A stretch of 64,000 nt of DNA from JBGNFV01 sp049645705 (GCA_049645705.1 JBARUK010000077.1:1-64000); one strand, 5' to 3'. Positions 27,395 through 35,452 are shown, counted from the first letter of the stretch. The notes: generated by a model from the letters alone, not told the origin. Translations and numbers: made by a program.

Positions 27395-27730
27395 TTAATC
27401 TTCAAAAAGGCTGGCTACCTGCTCACTGGCAATGCGGCGCTTTTCAGGTGACTTGGCGCGCTCTACCACCTCATATACCAGGGTATCCACATCTTCAGGA
27501 TCCATGTTAAGGATATGGATAGGCTTATCATTACCACCATTACGGGTAACGAGCTTGCCTATGGCAGGGTGTAGAAATGCTGTAGTAAGGCTGCGAATAC
27601 CATCAAAATCCAGCGTAACCTCTTCACCGGGTGCTGTATCAGCCGCTATGTGCTCATACACCATCATGCCTTTACTATGCAGCATAGCATTACGGGTACC
27701 GATGATATCAAAAATACGATAGGTCTTCAT
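27395..27730 (-). CDS. STAS-like (DUF4325-type) protein 2
   Basis: A 111-aa protein, paralogue of the one at 26406-26735: MKTYRIFDIIG at the N-terminus, then EEVTLDFDGIRSLTTAFLHPAIGKL, where DFDGIRS corresponds to DLTGLES of the other copy. It starts 63 bases after the true end of the GHKL ATPase reading frame. Having two divergent copies with a PIN gene between them suggests either two antagonistic partners or an ancient duplication. Confidence 0.7.
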   Translation of the reverse strand: MKTYRIFDIIGTRNAMLHSKGMMVYEHIAADTAPGEEVTLDFDGIRSLTTAFLHPAIGKLVTRNGGNDKPIHILNMDPEDVDTLVYEVVERAKSPEKRRIASEQVASLFED

Positions 27731-27793
27731 GATTTTGCTAAATTGGTTCGCAAATGTAATAGAATATGACGAATAATTTGCTGTTTTCCTAAC

Positions 27794-28660
27794 TTAATAA
27801 CGAAAAACAAGGTGGACTGTTGTGCCGGGAAACTGATGTTCAAGATGGTAGATGCTCTTTTCCTTCACAGGGCAATACTTCCAATAACAGTCACCAGATA
27901 CAATATGTAGCTCCCCGTTAATGTTCATACATTCCTTTAAAATGCTAGATAAGCCCAGGCCTCCTTTTGCATCCTTTTTGGTAGAATTACCCTTTAAAGT
28001 TCATTCAATAGCTTCCCTTGATGTGCTAATTTTGTTGGTAAAATTACTAATTTTATTAAGAAAGCCAATGCCTACATCGCATAAGGTGAAAGCAAATTTA
28101 TTCATTCTCGGAAAGAATTGACCGCAGGTATAGACAGGTTCCTCAGTTTCAGCGTGCAGGGCCACATTAGAAAATATTTCCTGATAGTGGCGGGTAATGC
28201 TTTTTATTTGTGAAGCAGGAAGGTTACGCAAATTACCCCTGTGCCCTAGAAAATCATTTTGGATATAGCCTGTAAAGGCGTCGTCGTCTTCCTGTCCGAA
28301 GGTGCGTAGCTGTACCGTACTTTTACGTGCATCAGTAATCTTCGGATTTACTTCGCCCATTAAACTATGGACAAGCCCGTTTCTGACAAGTACATGACTG
28401 TTCTCAAGGCTAAGGTCCAGGGTTTTGCCCCTTTTGTTAAGCTGATGAGCCATTGCCAGTAATACGGCAGACATGTTTCCCTCAAAGAAATGGGGAATAT
28501 CTAGCTCAAAGTTATTCGCCGGATGCTCACAGCAGTAGCGAAACATACGCCCAAGCTCACTATGACCTACTATGGTCGTATTTACAGCATTTCCAAATTG
28601 GTATACATCGTATAAATCCCGCTCATTAAAATCAAAGTCCTCATCGTACATACCGGCCAA
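27794..28660 (-). pseudogene. GHKL-type ATPase interrupted by an in-frame TGA
   Basis: The first 219 codons encode a protein whose C-terminal part carries a GHKL N box (HYQEIFSNVALHA) and G1 box (LCDVGIGF). Codon 220 is TGA at 28001-28003 after REAIE; the frame then continues for 68 codons with TLKGNSTKKDAKGGLGLSS, where GGLGL is the G2 box, and stops at TAA 27794-27796. A single TGG-to-TGA change explains this (REAIEW is usual in such ATPases). The truncated product lacks the ATP lid and G2 box. It is the first gene of the STAS/PIN cassette. Either a recent pseudogene, a sequencing error or a read-through codon. Confidence 0.75.
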
Positions 28661-28728
28661 ATATTTCCGCCAATATACTAATTTTCCGAGGTGAGTGAGA
28701 AGTGCATTTTATTATAGTGCGGTAGTTT

Positions 28729-28770
28729 AAAAAAAAAGGGAGACTGTCTCAAAAGTGTGCCAGCCTCTTT
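28729..28770 (-). terminator. Hairpin terminator after a lanthipeptide precursor gene
   Basis: Read leftwards: GAGGCTG, a 14-base loop, CAGTCTC and then an uninterrupted T9 tract. It lies downstream of the precursor gene at 28883-29104 and upstream of the ATPase cassette, so the two are probably separate transcripts. It resembles, in opposite orientation, the hairpin at 262-300 near the insertion sequence. Confidence 0.55.
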
Positions 28771-28815
28771 TCTTACCAATTAATATTTGGCAAATAACTA
28801 TTAACATTCTGCATG

Positions 28816-28861
28816 GCGAAGTACAACTTCGCAGAAGTGGTAACCACGAGGTGCAACCTCG
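28816..28861. repeat. Pair of REP-like palindromes
   Basis: GCGAAGT-ACA-ACTTCGC (28816-28832) and CGAGGT-GCA-ACCTCG (28847-28861), separated by 14 bases. The same type of (A)CGAGG...CCTCGC palindrome occurs at 31535-31549 and a GCAAAGCTTTGC version at 30335-30346. They look like REP/RAYT-type short palindromic repeats; no RAYT gene is in the window. Confidence 0.5.
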
Positions 28862-28882
28862 CGGTAGTTACAATAATGACCA

Positions 28883-29104
28883 TCAGCATACCTGCACTGA
28901 ATCATAGATGTAGACCTGGCAGAACTTATCGCCATAGCAGGCTGTACGGTCGTATGTATATGTCTGATTTGTTTCCGTATCAAAAGAGCAGGCATCCTGG
29001 TAAGTATCATCTTGCTCAAGTGTTCCCCCCCTTAGGCTATGCGTTTTAATAGTTGTAAAACTAGTAACGTTTAGTTTTTGCAGGCTTAATCTTTCTTTCT
29101 TCAT
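28883..29104 (-). CDS. Pinensin-type lanthipeptide precursor A (73 aa)
   Basis: Leader MKKERLSLQKLNVTSFTT fits the pattern MKKxxLxLxxLxVxSFxT shared with three other small genes here. A likely cleavage site follows at LRGG. The 46-residue core that would follow the GG has four cysteines and many Thr/Ser/Tyr and contains RTACYGDKFCQVY, which matches YTACYGDRMCQIY of the precursor at 33668-33862. Such leaders belong to class I lanthipeptides of the pinensin group in Bacteroidota, where Ser/Thr are dehydrated and linked to Cys. No dehydratase, cyclase or transporter gene is in the window, so modification would have to come from elsewhere, or the cysteines may form disulfides. Confidence 0.75.
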   Translation of the reverse strand: MKKERLSLQKLNVTSFTTIKTHSLRGGTLEQDDTYQDACSFDTETNQTYTYDRTACYGDKFCQVYIYDSVQVC

Positions 29105-29228
29105 AGCTTAAAAATTGTTGTAAATTATACTATATCAGTTCATTATAAAGAATAAGTGTGCTGAATCATAGTAAATACCTGTAGGATTCCCTTTAAGTAT
29201 AACGCTTCTATATTTTTATATAATGAGA

Positions 29229-30248
29229 TTAACTTTTAGGTACATTACTTCCCAATAACTTCACCAAATCACTATACGGCACGTTGGTCTGGTCGCCGGG
29301 CTTACCGGCCAGGTAGCCGGATTGCGGGGGCTGCGAGATGGCTTTGGCTACTTCCAGCACCAGGGCGTTGTGGGTTGGTGCATCATTGTCTTTTACACTG
29401 TTTACAAATAGCTTAAAAGCATCCAGCGCACTGGCGCGGTGCTTGTTTTCGGTATAGAGGTGTCGCTGTACGTTGTAGTGCCTGGCAATAAAGCGCAGTA
29501 CAAAAAAGCCGATGGTGATGGTAAGTGCCCGTGATAGTACGCTGATGCCGATGAGGTAAGAAGGGTTCTCTAGTGTGATGGCGAATTGGTCGAAAAGTGC
29601 TTTCAATGCCTCAGGATCAGGAAGCAGTATGGCGTTCAGCCAGTTGAACGCATATACGAATACTCCTAATACTACAATCCCTGCTAATAACCACCATATA
29701 GATTTCTCTTTATTTGATACTGCTTCTTTATGAAATACTTTGGCATACTGCTCTGAAGCTACCTTCGTGCTTTCTTTTTTTAGGACTTCAAGCGTCTCAT
29801 TTAACTTTTCAATATCTTTTTTATATCGGTATATATCAGATCTGGAGAATAGTTGCTCATAATGTTGCCCCCTTAGCCGTTCACGAATGGCTAGAAAATT
29901 TTTACTATAAGGAAGTACTTCGTATAATTCAGAATCATTACTCGATGATTTTCTAATTCCTTCAATAGCATATTTGTGAAGATCATCGATTCTACTATAT
30001 ACTCTACCTTCATCTAAATGACCATTTTCTACATTGTAGCTAAGTTGCACAAGGTCATCATAGACTTTGAAAATAACCCGATCCTCATTCTTATGTAATG
30101 CAACTCCTTCCTTCAGGTACTTAGCTATTGATGCGGAGACATTATACAGTTCATTCCACTGGTACCCATATTTTTCACCATCGGCTGTTGAATTGAACGG
30201 GTCTTCATTTATCCTCTCAAACTTCTCTATTAATTCTTTATTTGTCAT
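29229..30248 (-). CDS. Two-TM coiled-coil membrane protein of unknown function (paralogue 1)
   Basis: A 339-aa protein that I do not recognise. It has a charged helical N-terminal half with a coiled coil (about 140-185, KDIEKLNETLEVLKKESTK), one TM (WWLLAGIVVLGVFVYAFNWL), a 30-40 residue external loop, a second TM (ALTITIGFFVLRFIA) and a cytosolic C-terminal helical domain starting HYNVQRHLYTENKHRASALD. It is a clear paralogue of the next gene upstream (30417-31448): RHLYTEN, (A)LD(A/S)FKLFV(N/E)SV and TGYLGAK/SGYLAGK match. It lies downstream of the hsdS remnant, so it may be an accessory protein of that restriction locus. Confidence 0.7.
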   Translation of the reverse strand: MTNKELIEKFERINEDPFNSTADGEKYGYQWNELYNVSASIAKYLKEGVALHKNEDRVIFKVYDDLVQLSYNVENGHLDEGRVYSRIDDLHKYAIEGIRKSSSNDSELYEVLPYSKNFLAIRERLRGQHYEQLFSRSDIYRYKKDIEKLNETLEVLKKESTKVASEQYAKVFHKEAVSNKEKSIWWLLAGIVVLGVFVYAFNWLNAILLPDPEALKALFDQFAITLENPSYLIGISVLSRALTITIGFFVLRFIARHYNVQRHLYTENKHRASALDAFKLFVNSVKDNDAPTHNALVLEVAKAISQPPQSGYLAGKPGDQTNVPYSDLVKLLGSNVPKS

Positions 30249-30334
30249 TGCTGATATTCATTTTTGATTAGCGAAGTCGAGCGCGACCCGGTCAGGCGCG
30301 ACCCGGCACCGACTTTACCATTATTAGGAACGAT

Positions 30335-30346
30335 GCAAAGCTTTGC
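30335..30346. repeat. REP-like palindrome
   Basis: GCAAAGCTTTGC, a perfect 12-bp palindrome preceded by AGGAACGA, as is the palindrome at 31535-31549. Just upstream (30290-30315) GCGCGACCCGG occurs twice in direct orientation. Confidence 0.45.
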
Positions 30347-30416
30347 GCTAATTTTGTCCGTTTTGAATTATGCACTGTGGATAGACCTATCCTAATTAAC
30401 TATTAACAACTGACAA

Positions 30417-31448
30417 TTAACCATTAGATTTCGGCATTATCTTCATCAAATCAGTCAAAGACACTTTGGGGTCGTTGGCTTCGGCTTTGGCGCCGAGGTA
30501 GCCGGTGGGGCGGTTCTCAAAGATGGCCTTGGCCAGCTCCAGCACCAGGGTGTGGCGCGTGTCTTTGTCTTCGGGGCTTACAGACTCTACAAAGAGCTTA
30601 AAGCTGTCCAGCGCCTTGGCTTTATGCGTGTTTTCGGTATACAGATGCCGCTGCAGGCTGTACTGCCTAAAGCAAAAGCGAATCAGGAAGATACCCAGCG
30701 ATACGTACAAAAGGCGGGAGAAGAGATTGGCAAAGAGGTAAATGCTCGGCTCCGTCACCTTCATATCCAAGGCCAATAGCTGCTTGTTTAGGTTTTCAAA
30801 GTTAGGAACGAAGAGATCGCTAAGCCATGGGAAGAGACCGGCGAATAATAAAACGGTAGCTACACCAGCCTTTAACCACTGCGTATAAAACTTCCTGTGT
30901 TTTTCCGCCTCCTCCTGAAAAGTCTGCACATACCTGGCACTGAGCTGTGCCTTTGCGGCATCTTCCATAGTGGTTCTGAGCTTTTCAAGCTTACCTTTCT
31001 CACTCAGTATTGTTTCCAACTCAGTTTGCAGGTATTCTGCACGAAGTCTTGTAGCTAGGAATAGGATATTCTGGTCATATGGTACAAGCGGAAAATCGTT
31101 CCGCTTTTTACCGTCCTCTTCGACTACCTCTATATATTTTCCTTCAAATACTTCTCTGTGCAGTTTCCCTAATTCAGCGTATCCTTCCTGCTGTATCTCT
31201 CTACCTCTTTTTTTACGACCTAGATTAAAGGCAATATCTCTAAGCCTGAAATAATAATCCTTTATGAGAACGTATTCTTCATCCAGCCTTACTAACCCTG
31301 CTTGTATGAACTTCTCGAAGTCTTTAGCCAGCTTATATAACCTTCCCCATTCAGTATTATAGGTAATATATGAACTATCATGAATTGGATCTATATCCAT
31401 CTTTCTAAGTTCAGATAATATGAATTCAATTTCTTCTTCTCTATTCAT
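30417..31448 (-). CDS. Two-TM coiled-coil membrane protein of unknown function (paralogue 2)
   Basis: A 343-aa paralogue of the 29229-30248 protein with the same architecture: N-terminal helical domain, coiled coil (about 145-175), TM1 (AGVATVLLFAGLFPWLSDLF), loop, TM2 (LLYVSLGIFLIRFCF) and conserved C-terminal domain (QYSLQRHLYTENTHKAKALD, LVLELAKAIFENRPTGYLGA). The C-terminal domain is the best conserved part of the pair and is probably the functional or partner-binding region. The gene is 159 bases downstream of the hsdS fragment and 168 bases upstream of its paralogue. No known family can be named from sequence. Confidence 0.7.
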   Translation of the reverse strand: MNREEEIEFILSELRKMDIDPIHDSSYITYNTEWGRLYKLAKDFEKFIQAGLVRLDEEYVLIKDYYFRLRDIAFNLGRKKRGREIQQEGYAELGKLHREVFEGKYIEVVEEDGKKRNDFPLVPYDQNILFLATRLRAEYLQTELETILSEKGKLEKLRTTMEDAAKAQLSARYVQTFQEEAEKHRKFYTQWLKAGVATVLLFAGLFPWLSDLFVPNFENLNKQLLALDMKVTEPSIYLFANLFSRLLYVSLGIFLIRFCFRQYSLQRHLYTENTHKAKALDSFKLFVESVSPEDKDTRHTLVLELAKAIFENRPTGYLGAKAEANDPKVSLTDLMKIMPKSNG

Positions 31449-31534
31449 CTTATTGTAGCGAATTTAAATTTAAAGGATTGAACCTTTGTGGGAAGATTTT
31501 AAAACCATAGCTCAGCTTCCCGAAATCATAGGAA

Positions 31535-31549
31535 CGAGGCTCAGCCTCG
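31535..31549. repeat. REP-like palindrome
   Basis: CGAGGCT-C-AGCCTCG, preceded by AGGAA. Followed by a TTGACAATAATTAACAATTGACAATTA segment (31583-31609) that is the reverse complement type of the AT-rich unit in the 32.8-33.2 kb tandem repeat. Confidence 0.45.
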
Positions 31550-31607
31550 CACCAGTTTTAGGTATGGCTATCATAGTCAGGGATTGACAATAATTAACAA
31601 TTGACAA

Positions 31608-32213
31608 TTAGATCAGTTTCCCCTCAAAGGCTCGCTGCAGTATACTTCTCCGTAGGTTTTTGGCTTTGAGTTGGGCCGTGCGCGTGGCAGCCTCCAGTTG
31701 CTCTACTACGGACAGGCGCTCTTCCAGTTCGCTGACGATCTGGGTTTGTTCCTCAATGCTGGACAAAGGAAAAGGTAACCTTTTTATTATTCCTAAATTC
31801 AAAATATTCATAGTGGCCCCATGAGCATCTTTACTGTAAAGACTTTTCACAAATGAACTTTCGAAATAAAATTTAAAGAACTGGGCAGAATAAAAATCAT
31901 GAAGTAAGCTAACCTTAATTAATCTTGGGTTAATAATTCCTTCTTTACAGTTATCAGGTAAAACAAGCACTTTTCCTATAGTGCCTACTAAGCTTATCAA
32001 GATGTCCCTTTTGGCTATACTGCAGGAATCTAGTTCCTTATATTTGGGCTCACTTATAAAATAATCTCCTATTGTAGGGTCATCAGCAATTACCTGTTCT
32101 TGACCATCTATATCCTTTACGAGCTTCTCATTGAGAGGGTAAATCTTAAGGTATACCCATTCTATCAGCATTACCGTCCAGGACAGCACCTTGTTTTTTC
32201 GAAAGTAGCGCAT
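31608..32213 (-). pseudogene. hsdS: Type I restriction specificity subunit fragment (hsdS)
   Basis: 201 codons matching only the C-terminal half of an HsdS protein: one target-recognition domain (DSCSIAKRDILISLVGTIGK, then LNLGIIKRLPFPLSSIEEQ) and the C-terminal conserved helix (QIVSELEERLSVVEQLEA ... LRRSILQRAFEGKLI). A complete HsdS has about 400 residues and two recognition domains. The first 30 residues (MRYFRKNKVLSWTVML) do not look like HsdS, so the 5' part is lost or replaced. HsdS normally picks the DNA target for the HsdM methylase; with hsdM also broken, it is a relic. Confidence 0.8.
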
Positions 32214-32785
32214 TGACAGGATTCGTATTGTAGTATAATTTTTTCACGAAATACTATTTATGTATTATATATCCAAGTACATAGGATAGTAAATACGATT
32301 TATCCTTTGATTTCGGGCAGAAGAAAATAGGGTAAATGAATGATGGACGAAGGATAGGTAAATGTTGATATCCTGGTAGATCGATCTTTACATTGCGAGC
32401 GTCGCCGCGCATTTGCGTGAGAAAAACAGTTGAGGGTTTGGAAGGTGGGGTTTAACAAGGGCAATGATGTAAGATTCCTTACCCGCCGGGAAGGGTTTGT
32501 ATAGTTAGCCTCTTAAGGGGTTTGAGTGAAAAAGGGCCTTTCAGAAAACTTTACCTATTAGAAAAGTACAATATGGACAAATAAAGCCATAATGCAGGCC
32601 TGCTATACGCTACCTATAGGCTAGGTATAGGATGGGTACAGGGTAGCCGAAGTAGTAACGAACCAAAGACGAAGCTATGCAGGGAAACGGGATGGGGCCG
32701 GAAGGGCTGATGAGAAAGCCCCCTTATTAGAAAAGTCAAATTTACGAAGCAGAAGGCAGATATGAAAATACGGAAGGAGATGGGG
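32214..32785. other. Gene-free intergenic stretch
   Basis: No reading frame with coding character, no RNA gene and no clear hairpin was seen. It separates the hsdS relic from the tandem repeat. Confidence 0.5.
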
Positions 32786-33170
32786 TTTTAATTGTTAATT
32801 GTCAATGATCTGTAGACGGTTTGGTAATGCTATACCCGGAAGGGGAATGGATAATGAATGTCCGTCCCTGATTACGTTGAACCTGTTCTTTGGCATGCAA
32901 ACGTAGAATTTTAATTGTTAATTGTTAATTGTCAATGATCTGTAGACGATGGGGTAGTGCTGACGGAATTGATAATTGATAATGAATGTCCGTCCCTGAT
33001 TACGTTGAACCTGTTCTTTGGCATGCAAATGTAGAATTTTAATTGTTAATGGTTAATTGTTAATTGTCAATGATCTGTAGACGATGGGGTAGCGCTGACG
33101 GAATTGATAATGGATAATGAATGTCCGTCCCTGATTAGATTGAACCTCTTCTTTGGCATGCAAACGTAGG
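32786..33170. repeat. Three-copy long tandem repeat (123, 128 and 134 bp units)
   Basis: Units at 32786-32908, 32909-33036 and 33037-33170. Each begins TTTTAATTGTTAAT..., then GTCAATGATCTGTAGACG, a variable middle, AATGAATGTCCGTCCCTGATTA and ends GAAC...TTCTTTGGCATGCAAA. Length grows between units mainly by added copies of a 7-base TTAATTG unit. Middle parts of units 2 and 3 are nearly identical (GATGGGGTAG-GCTGACGGAATTGAT) while unit 1 differs. Units are too long and too few for CRISPR, and there are no spacers. Related AT-rich bits occur at 21.14, 30.40 and 31.59 kb. Confidence 0.9.
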
Positions 33171-33256
33171 GACGCGATGGCCGGGACGCAAACCTGGTGT
33201 TTCTGATACTTTATTTTATTAGTAAGGAGGTGATGTAGTCATATCAGGCCAATTAA

Positions 33257-33285
33257 AAAACCCGCTTCACCTGAGGTAAAGCGGG
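33257..33285 (-). terminator. Terminator after lanthipeptide precursor B
   Basis: Read leftwards CCCGCTT...AAGCGGG with an inner ACCT/AGGT pairing, then TTTTTT. It lies 22 bases past the precursor stop. Confidence 0.75.
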
Positions 33286-33306
33286 CGTCTATAGTTGCTT
33301 TATTAG

Positions 33307-33501
33307 TTAGCAATTCCGTGTGCGCTGCCAGATACCACATTGGTACTCACCGTGGCAGGCGGAATAGTCAAGGGTCTGGCACCAGTTTACAGACTCACAA
33401 AGACTACCATCGCTTTCTGCGCCACCGTGTACTCTTTGCTGAACTGATGTACTGAAGCTTTTTACCTGTAGTTCGTCAAGACTTAATTTACTTTTCTTCA
33501 T
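33307..33501 (-). CDS. Pinensin-type lanthipeptide precursor B (64 aa)
   Basis: Leader MKKSKLSLDELQVKSFSTS matches the shared leader pattern. A GG at VHGG precedes the predicted core, which is rich in Ser and Cys: five cysteines in 37 residues, with YSACHGEYQCGIW matching the (T/S)AC-x-G-(D/E)-x-x-C element of precursors A and C. It has its own terminator and is transcribed away from precursor C only by a 166-base gap, on the same strand, so both may be read from one upstream promoter. Modified product and activity are unknown; peptides of this family can be antimicrobial or signalling. Confidence 0.77.
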   Translation of the reverse strand: MKKSKLSLDELQVKSFSTSVQQRVHGGAESDGSLCESVNWCQTLDYSACHGEYQCGIWQRTRNC

Positions 33502-33667
33502 AGCTTTTCAAAATAAATAGTTTGAAGGAGACAGCACATCCAATAAAATGACCCTATGCGGGAACACTACCTCACTGATAGTTATGCTGATCCTTCCGGA
33601 TTGTATTGTGATTTTAAAATAAATGACCTCTTGTTGTCTGGGAAGCCATTGAGATAATCTTTACTGA

Positions 33668-33862
33668 TCACCACCCACCGCCACACATGCTGGCTGTATC
33701 GTAGATCTGACACATTCTGTCACCGTAGCAGGCAGTATACTCTACAGTTTCTGTGTTGGGGAAGCAAAAGTCGGAATCTGCTCCTCCTTTAGACCTGACA
33801 CTTTCGGAAGTGGCAAAGCTCTTTACGTTTAGCTGATCGAGGGTCAATTTGTCTTTCTTCAT
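33668..33862 (-). CDS. Pinensin-type lanthipeptide precursor C (64 aa)
   Basis: Leader MKKDKLTLDQLNVKSFATS, cleavage-like GG in RSKGG, then a 37-residue core with four cysteines (DFC, TAC, RMC, SMC) ending CGGGW. YTACYGDRMCQIY is the closest match to precursor A, 4.6 kb away. The 34-residue spacing between the leader and the GDxxC element is similar in all three, so they are divergent copies of one gene. No lanthionine synthetase lies nearby. Confidence 0.78.
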   Translation of the reverse strand: MKKDKLTLDQLNVKSFATSESVRSKGGADSDFCFPNTETVEYTACYGDRMCQIYDTASMCGGGW

Positions 33863-34315
33863 AGCTTTTAACTATCTATAACTGGTTTACATATTCCATT
33901 AAAAAAACTTTTTCAGCATAAAATCAATCTTAACAGGCATATACCGCCCTACAGACAGTTTTTCACTTAATTCATTTTCATTCGGGACCCTCTCAGGCCA
34001 GTCTGGCAGAACATGCTCCGACAGCAAACTTCTTACATGCCTGAGGGGGCGGACAGCCAGGATGCCTGCAGCACCTGAGGGGGTGAGATGGTAAAGAATG
34101 CTCAGGCCTGCGGATGGAGGCTGCTAATACTGCCAGCCGGGAGTACCGAAAGGCAATGGCTATAAAAAGCTGAAATAAATTCTGCTTATACCGCACTAAT
34201 TCGGCGGGGAATATGTACCTATCTTGCAGTCGCCACTCAAATAACCTAACATCTGTGTGGTTCCTGTCTCATAGTCCTTATCTTTAGGGGCGTAAACTTC
34301 TTATATCAACAATTT
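33863..34315. other. Gene-free promoter region between precursor C and the desaturase
   Basis: 450 bases with no convincing gene. A short minus-strand frame at 33993-34196 encodes a low-complexity Cys/Pro/Arg-rich string and is judged spurious. CCTGAGGGGG occurs twice (near 34040 and 34074), suggesting a small direct repeat. Divergent promoters for precursor C and the desaturase must lie here. Confidence 0.5.
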
Positions 34316-35428
34316 ATGCAAGCGGTACGGTTCAATAATCAAGATCAGCCCGAGTTCTTCACGGAGCTAAGGAAAAAGGTCAACGGATACTTTAAGGAAA
34401 ACGGCATCTCCAAATATGCCAACACGAACATGAAGATAAAGACGGCTTTCATGCTAGCGCTTTATTTTGTTCCTCTCCTGGTATTGGTGACTGGCCTGGT
34501 GAGTTCATTCTGGCCTATGTTACTCATGTGGGTGCTTATGGGCTTTGGTATGTCGGGTATAGGCACGTCTATCATGCACGATGCCAACCATGGTTCATAC
34601 TCTAAAAACCAGTCGGTTAACTCCTTTTTGGGTTACATGGTAAACTTCATAGGTGGGTACCACGTGAACTGGAAGATCCAGCATAACGTACTGCACCATA
34701 GTTTTACTAACGTACACGGCCACGATGAGGACATTACTAATGCAGTGATGCGCTTTTCGCCCGACCAGGAGCATAAACCTGTTTATCGCTTTCAGTTGTT
34801 TTATGCACCGTTCTTCTACAGCATAATGACGCTGTACTGGCTGGTGAGTAAAGATTACGAACAACTGGTAAGGTATAATAAGAATGACCTCCTGCGCCGT
34901 CAGGGTGTATCTTTTGCCAAAGGAGTGGCTCACGTTACCTTCAATAAGGTGGTATATCTGATAGTCACACTGGTAGTACCTATGATCGTACTGTCTGTAG
35001 CCTGGTGGCAGATACTGATCGGATTCCTGGTTATGCACCTGATCTGCGGCCTGCTGCTGGCACTGATATTCCAGCCGGCTCACGTACTGGAAGAAACTGA
35101 CTTCTTCATGCCCAATGAAAGCGGCAGTGTAGAAAACCACTGGGCTATACACCAGATGCGTACCACATCTAACTTTGCCCATCGCAGCCGTATATTCTCA
35201 TGGTTTATCGGTGGTCTTAACTACCAGATAGAGCATCATCTCTTCCCGAACATATGCCACGTACACTATAAGAAGATATCTGAGATAGTGAAAGAAACGG
35301 CTGAGGCACACGGTATACCCTACTACCAGCATAAGACATTTGCCCATGCGCTGATAAGTCACTTCAGGCTGCTGCACCAGTTGGGTACGGGTAGCTACGA
35401 TAAGAAACTGGCCCTGGCCAAAGGTTGA
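34316..35428 (+). CDS. Membrane fatty-acid (acyl-CoA/acyl-lipid) desaturase
   Basis: A 370-aa di-iron membrane desaturase. The three histidine boxes are seen: HDANH (88-92), HNVLHH (123-128) and QIEHHLFP (near 305), with pairs of hydrophobic segments at about 43-80 and 210-245. The QIEHH form of box 3 marks the front-end/linoleoyl-type (delta-6-like) branch, but there is no cytochrome b5 domain. It introduces a cis double bond in membrane fatty acids using O2 and an external electron donor. It has its own terminator. A degenerate copy of its 3' end lies at 36176-36298, so a second copy once existed. Confidence 0.9.
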   Translation: MQAVRFNNQDQPEFFTELRKKVNGYFKENGISKYANTNMKIKTAFMLALYFVPLLVLVTGLVSSFWPMLLMWVLMGFGMSGIGTSIMHDANHGSYSKNQSVNSFLGYMVNFIGGYHVNWKIQHNVLHHSFTNVHGHDEDITNAVMRFSPDQEHKPVYRFQLFYAPFFYSIMTLYWLVSKDYEQLVRYNKNDLLRRQGVSFAKGVAHVTFNKVVYLIVTLVVPMIVLSVAWWQILIGFLVMHLICGLLLALIFQPAHVLEETDFFMPNESGSVENHWAIHQMRTTSNFAHRSRIFSWFIGGLNYQIEHHLFPNICHVHYKKISEIVKETAEAHGIPYYQHKTFAHALISHFRLLHQLGTGSYDKKLALAKG

Positions 35429-35452
35429 TCCCGCATAAAAAACTTGATAGTA

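Noticed and set aside
28801..29019. Alternative minus-strand frame overlapping lanthipeptide precursor A
   Set aside because: It lies out of frame with the conserved leader and GDxxC core, which are in the 28883-29104 frame.
32786..33170. CRISPR array
   Set aside because: Only three units of more than 120 bp, in direct contact, with no spacers and no cas genes.
33993..34196. Small minus-strand protein of 67 aa
   Set aside because: Composition is dominated by Arg, Cys and Pro and follows a GC-rich intergenic repeat; no start context or homology-like motif.
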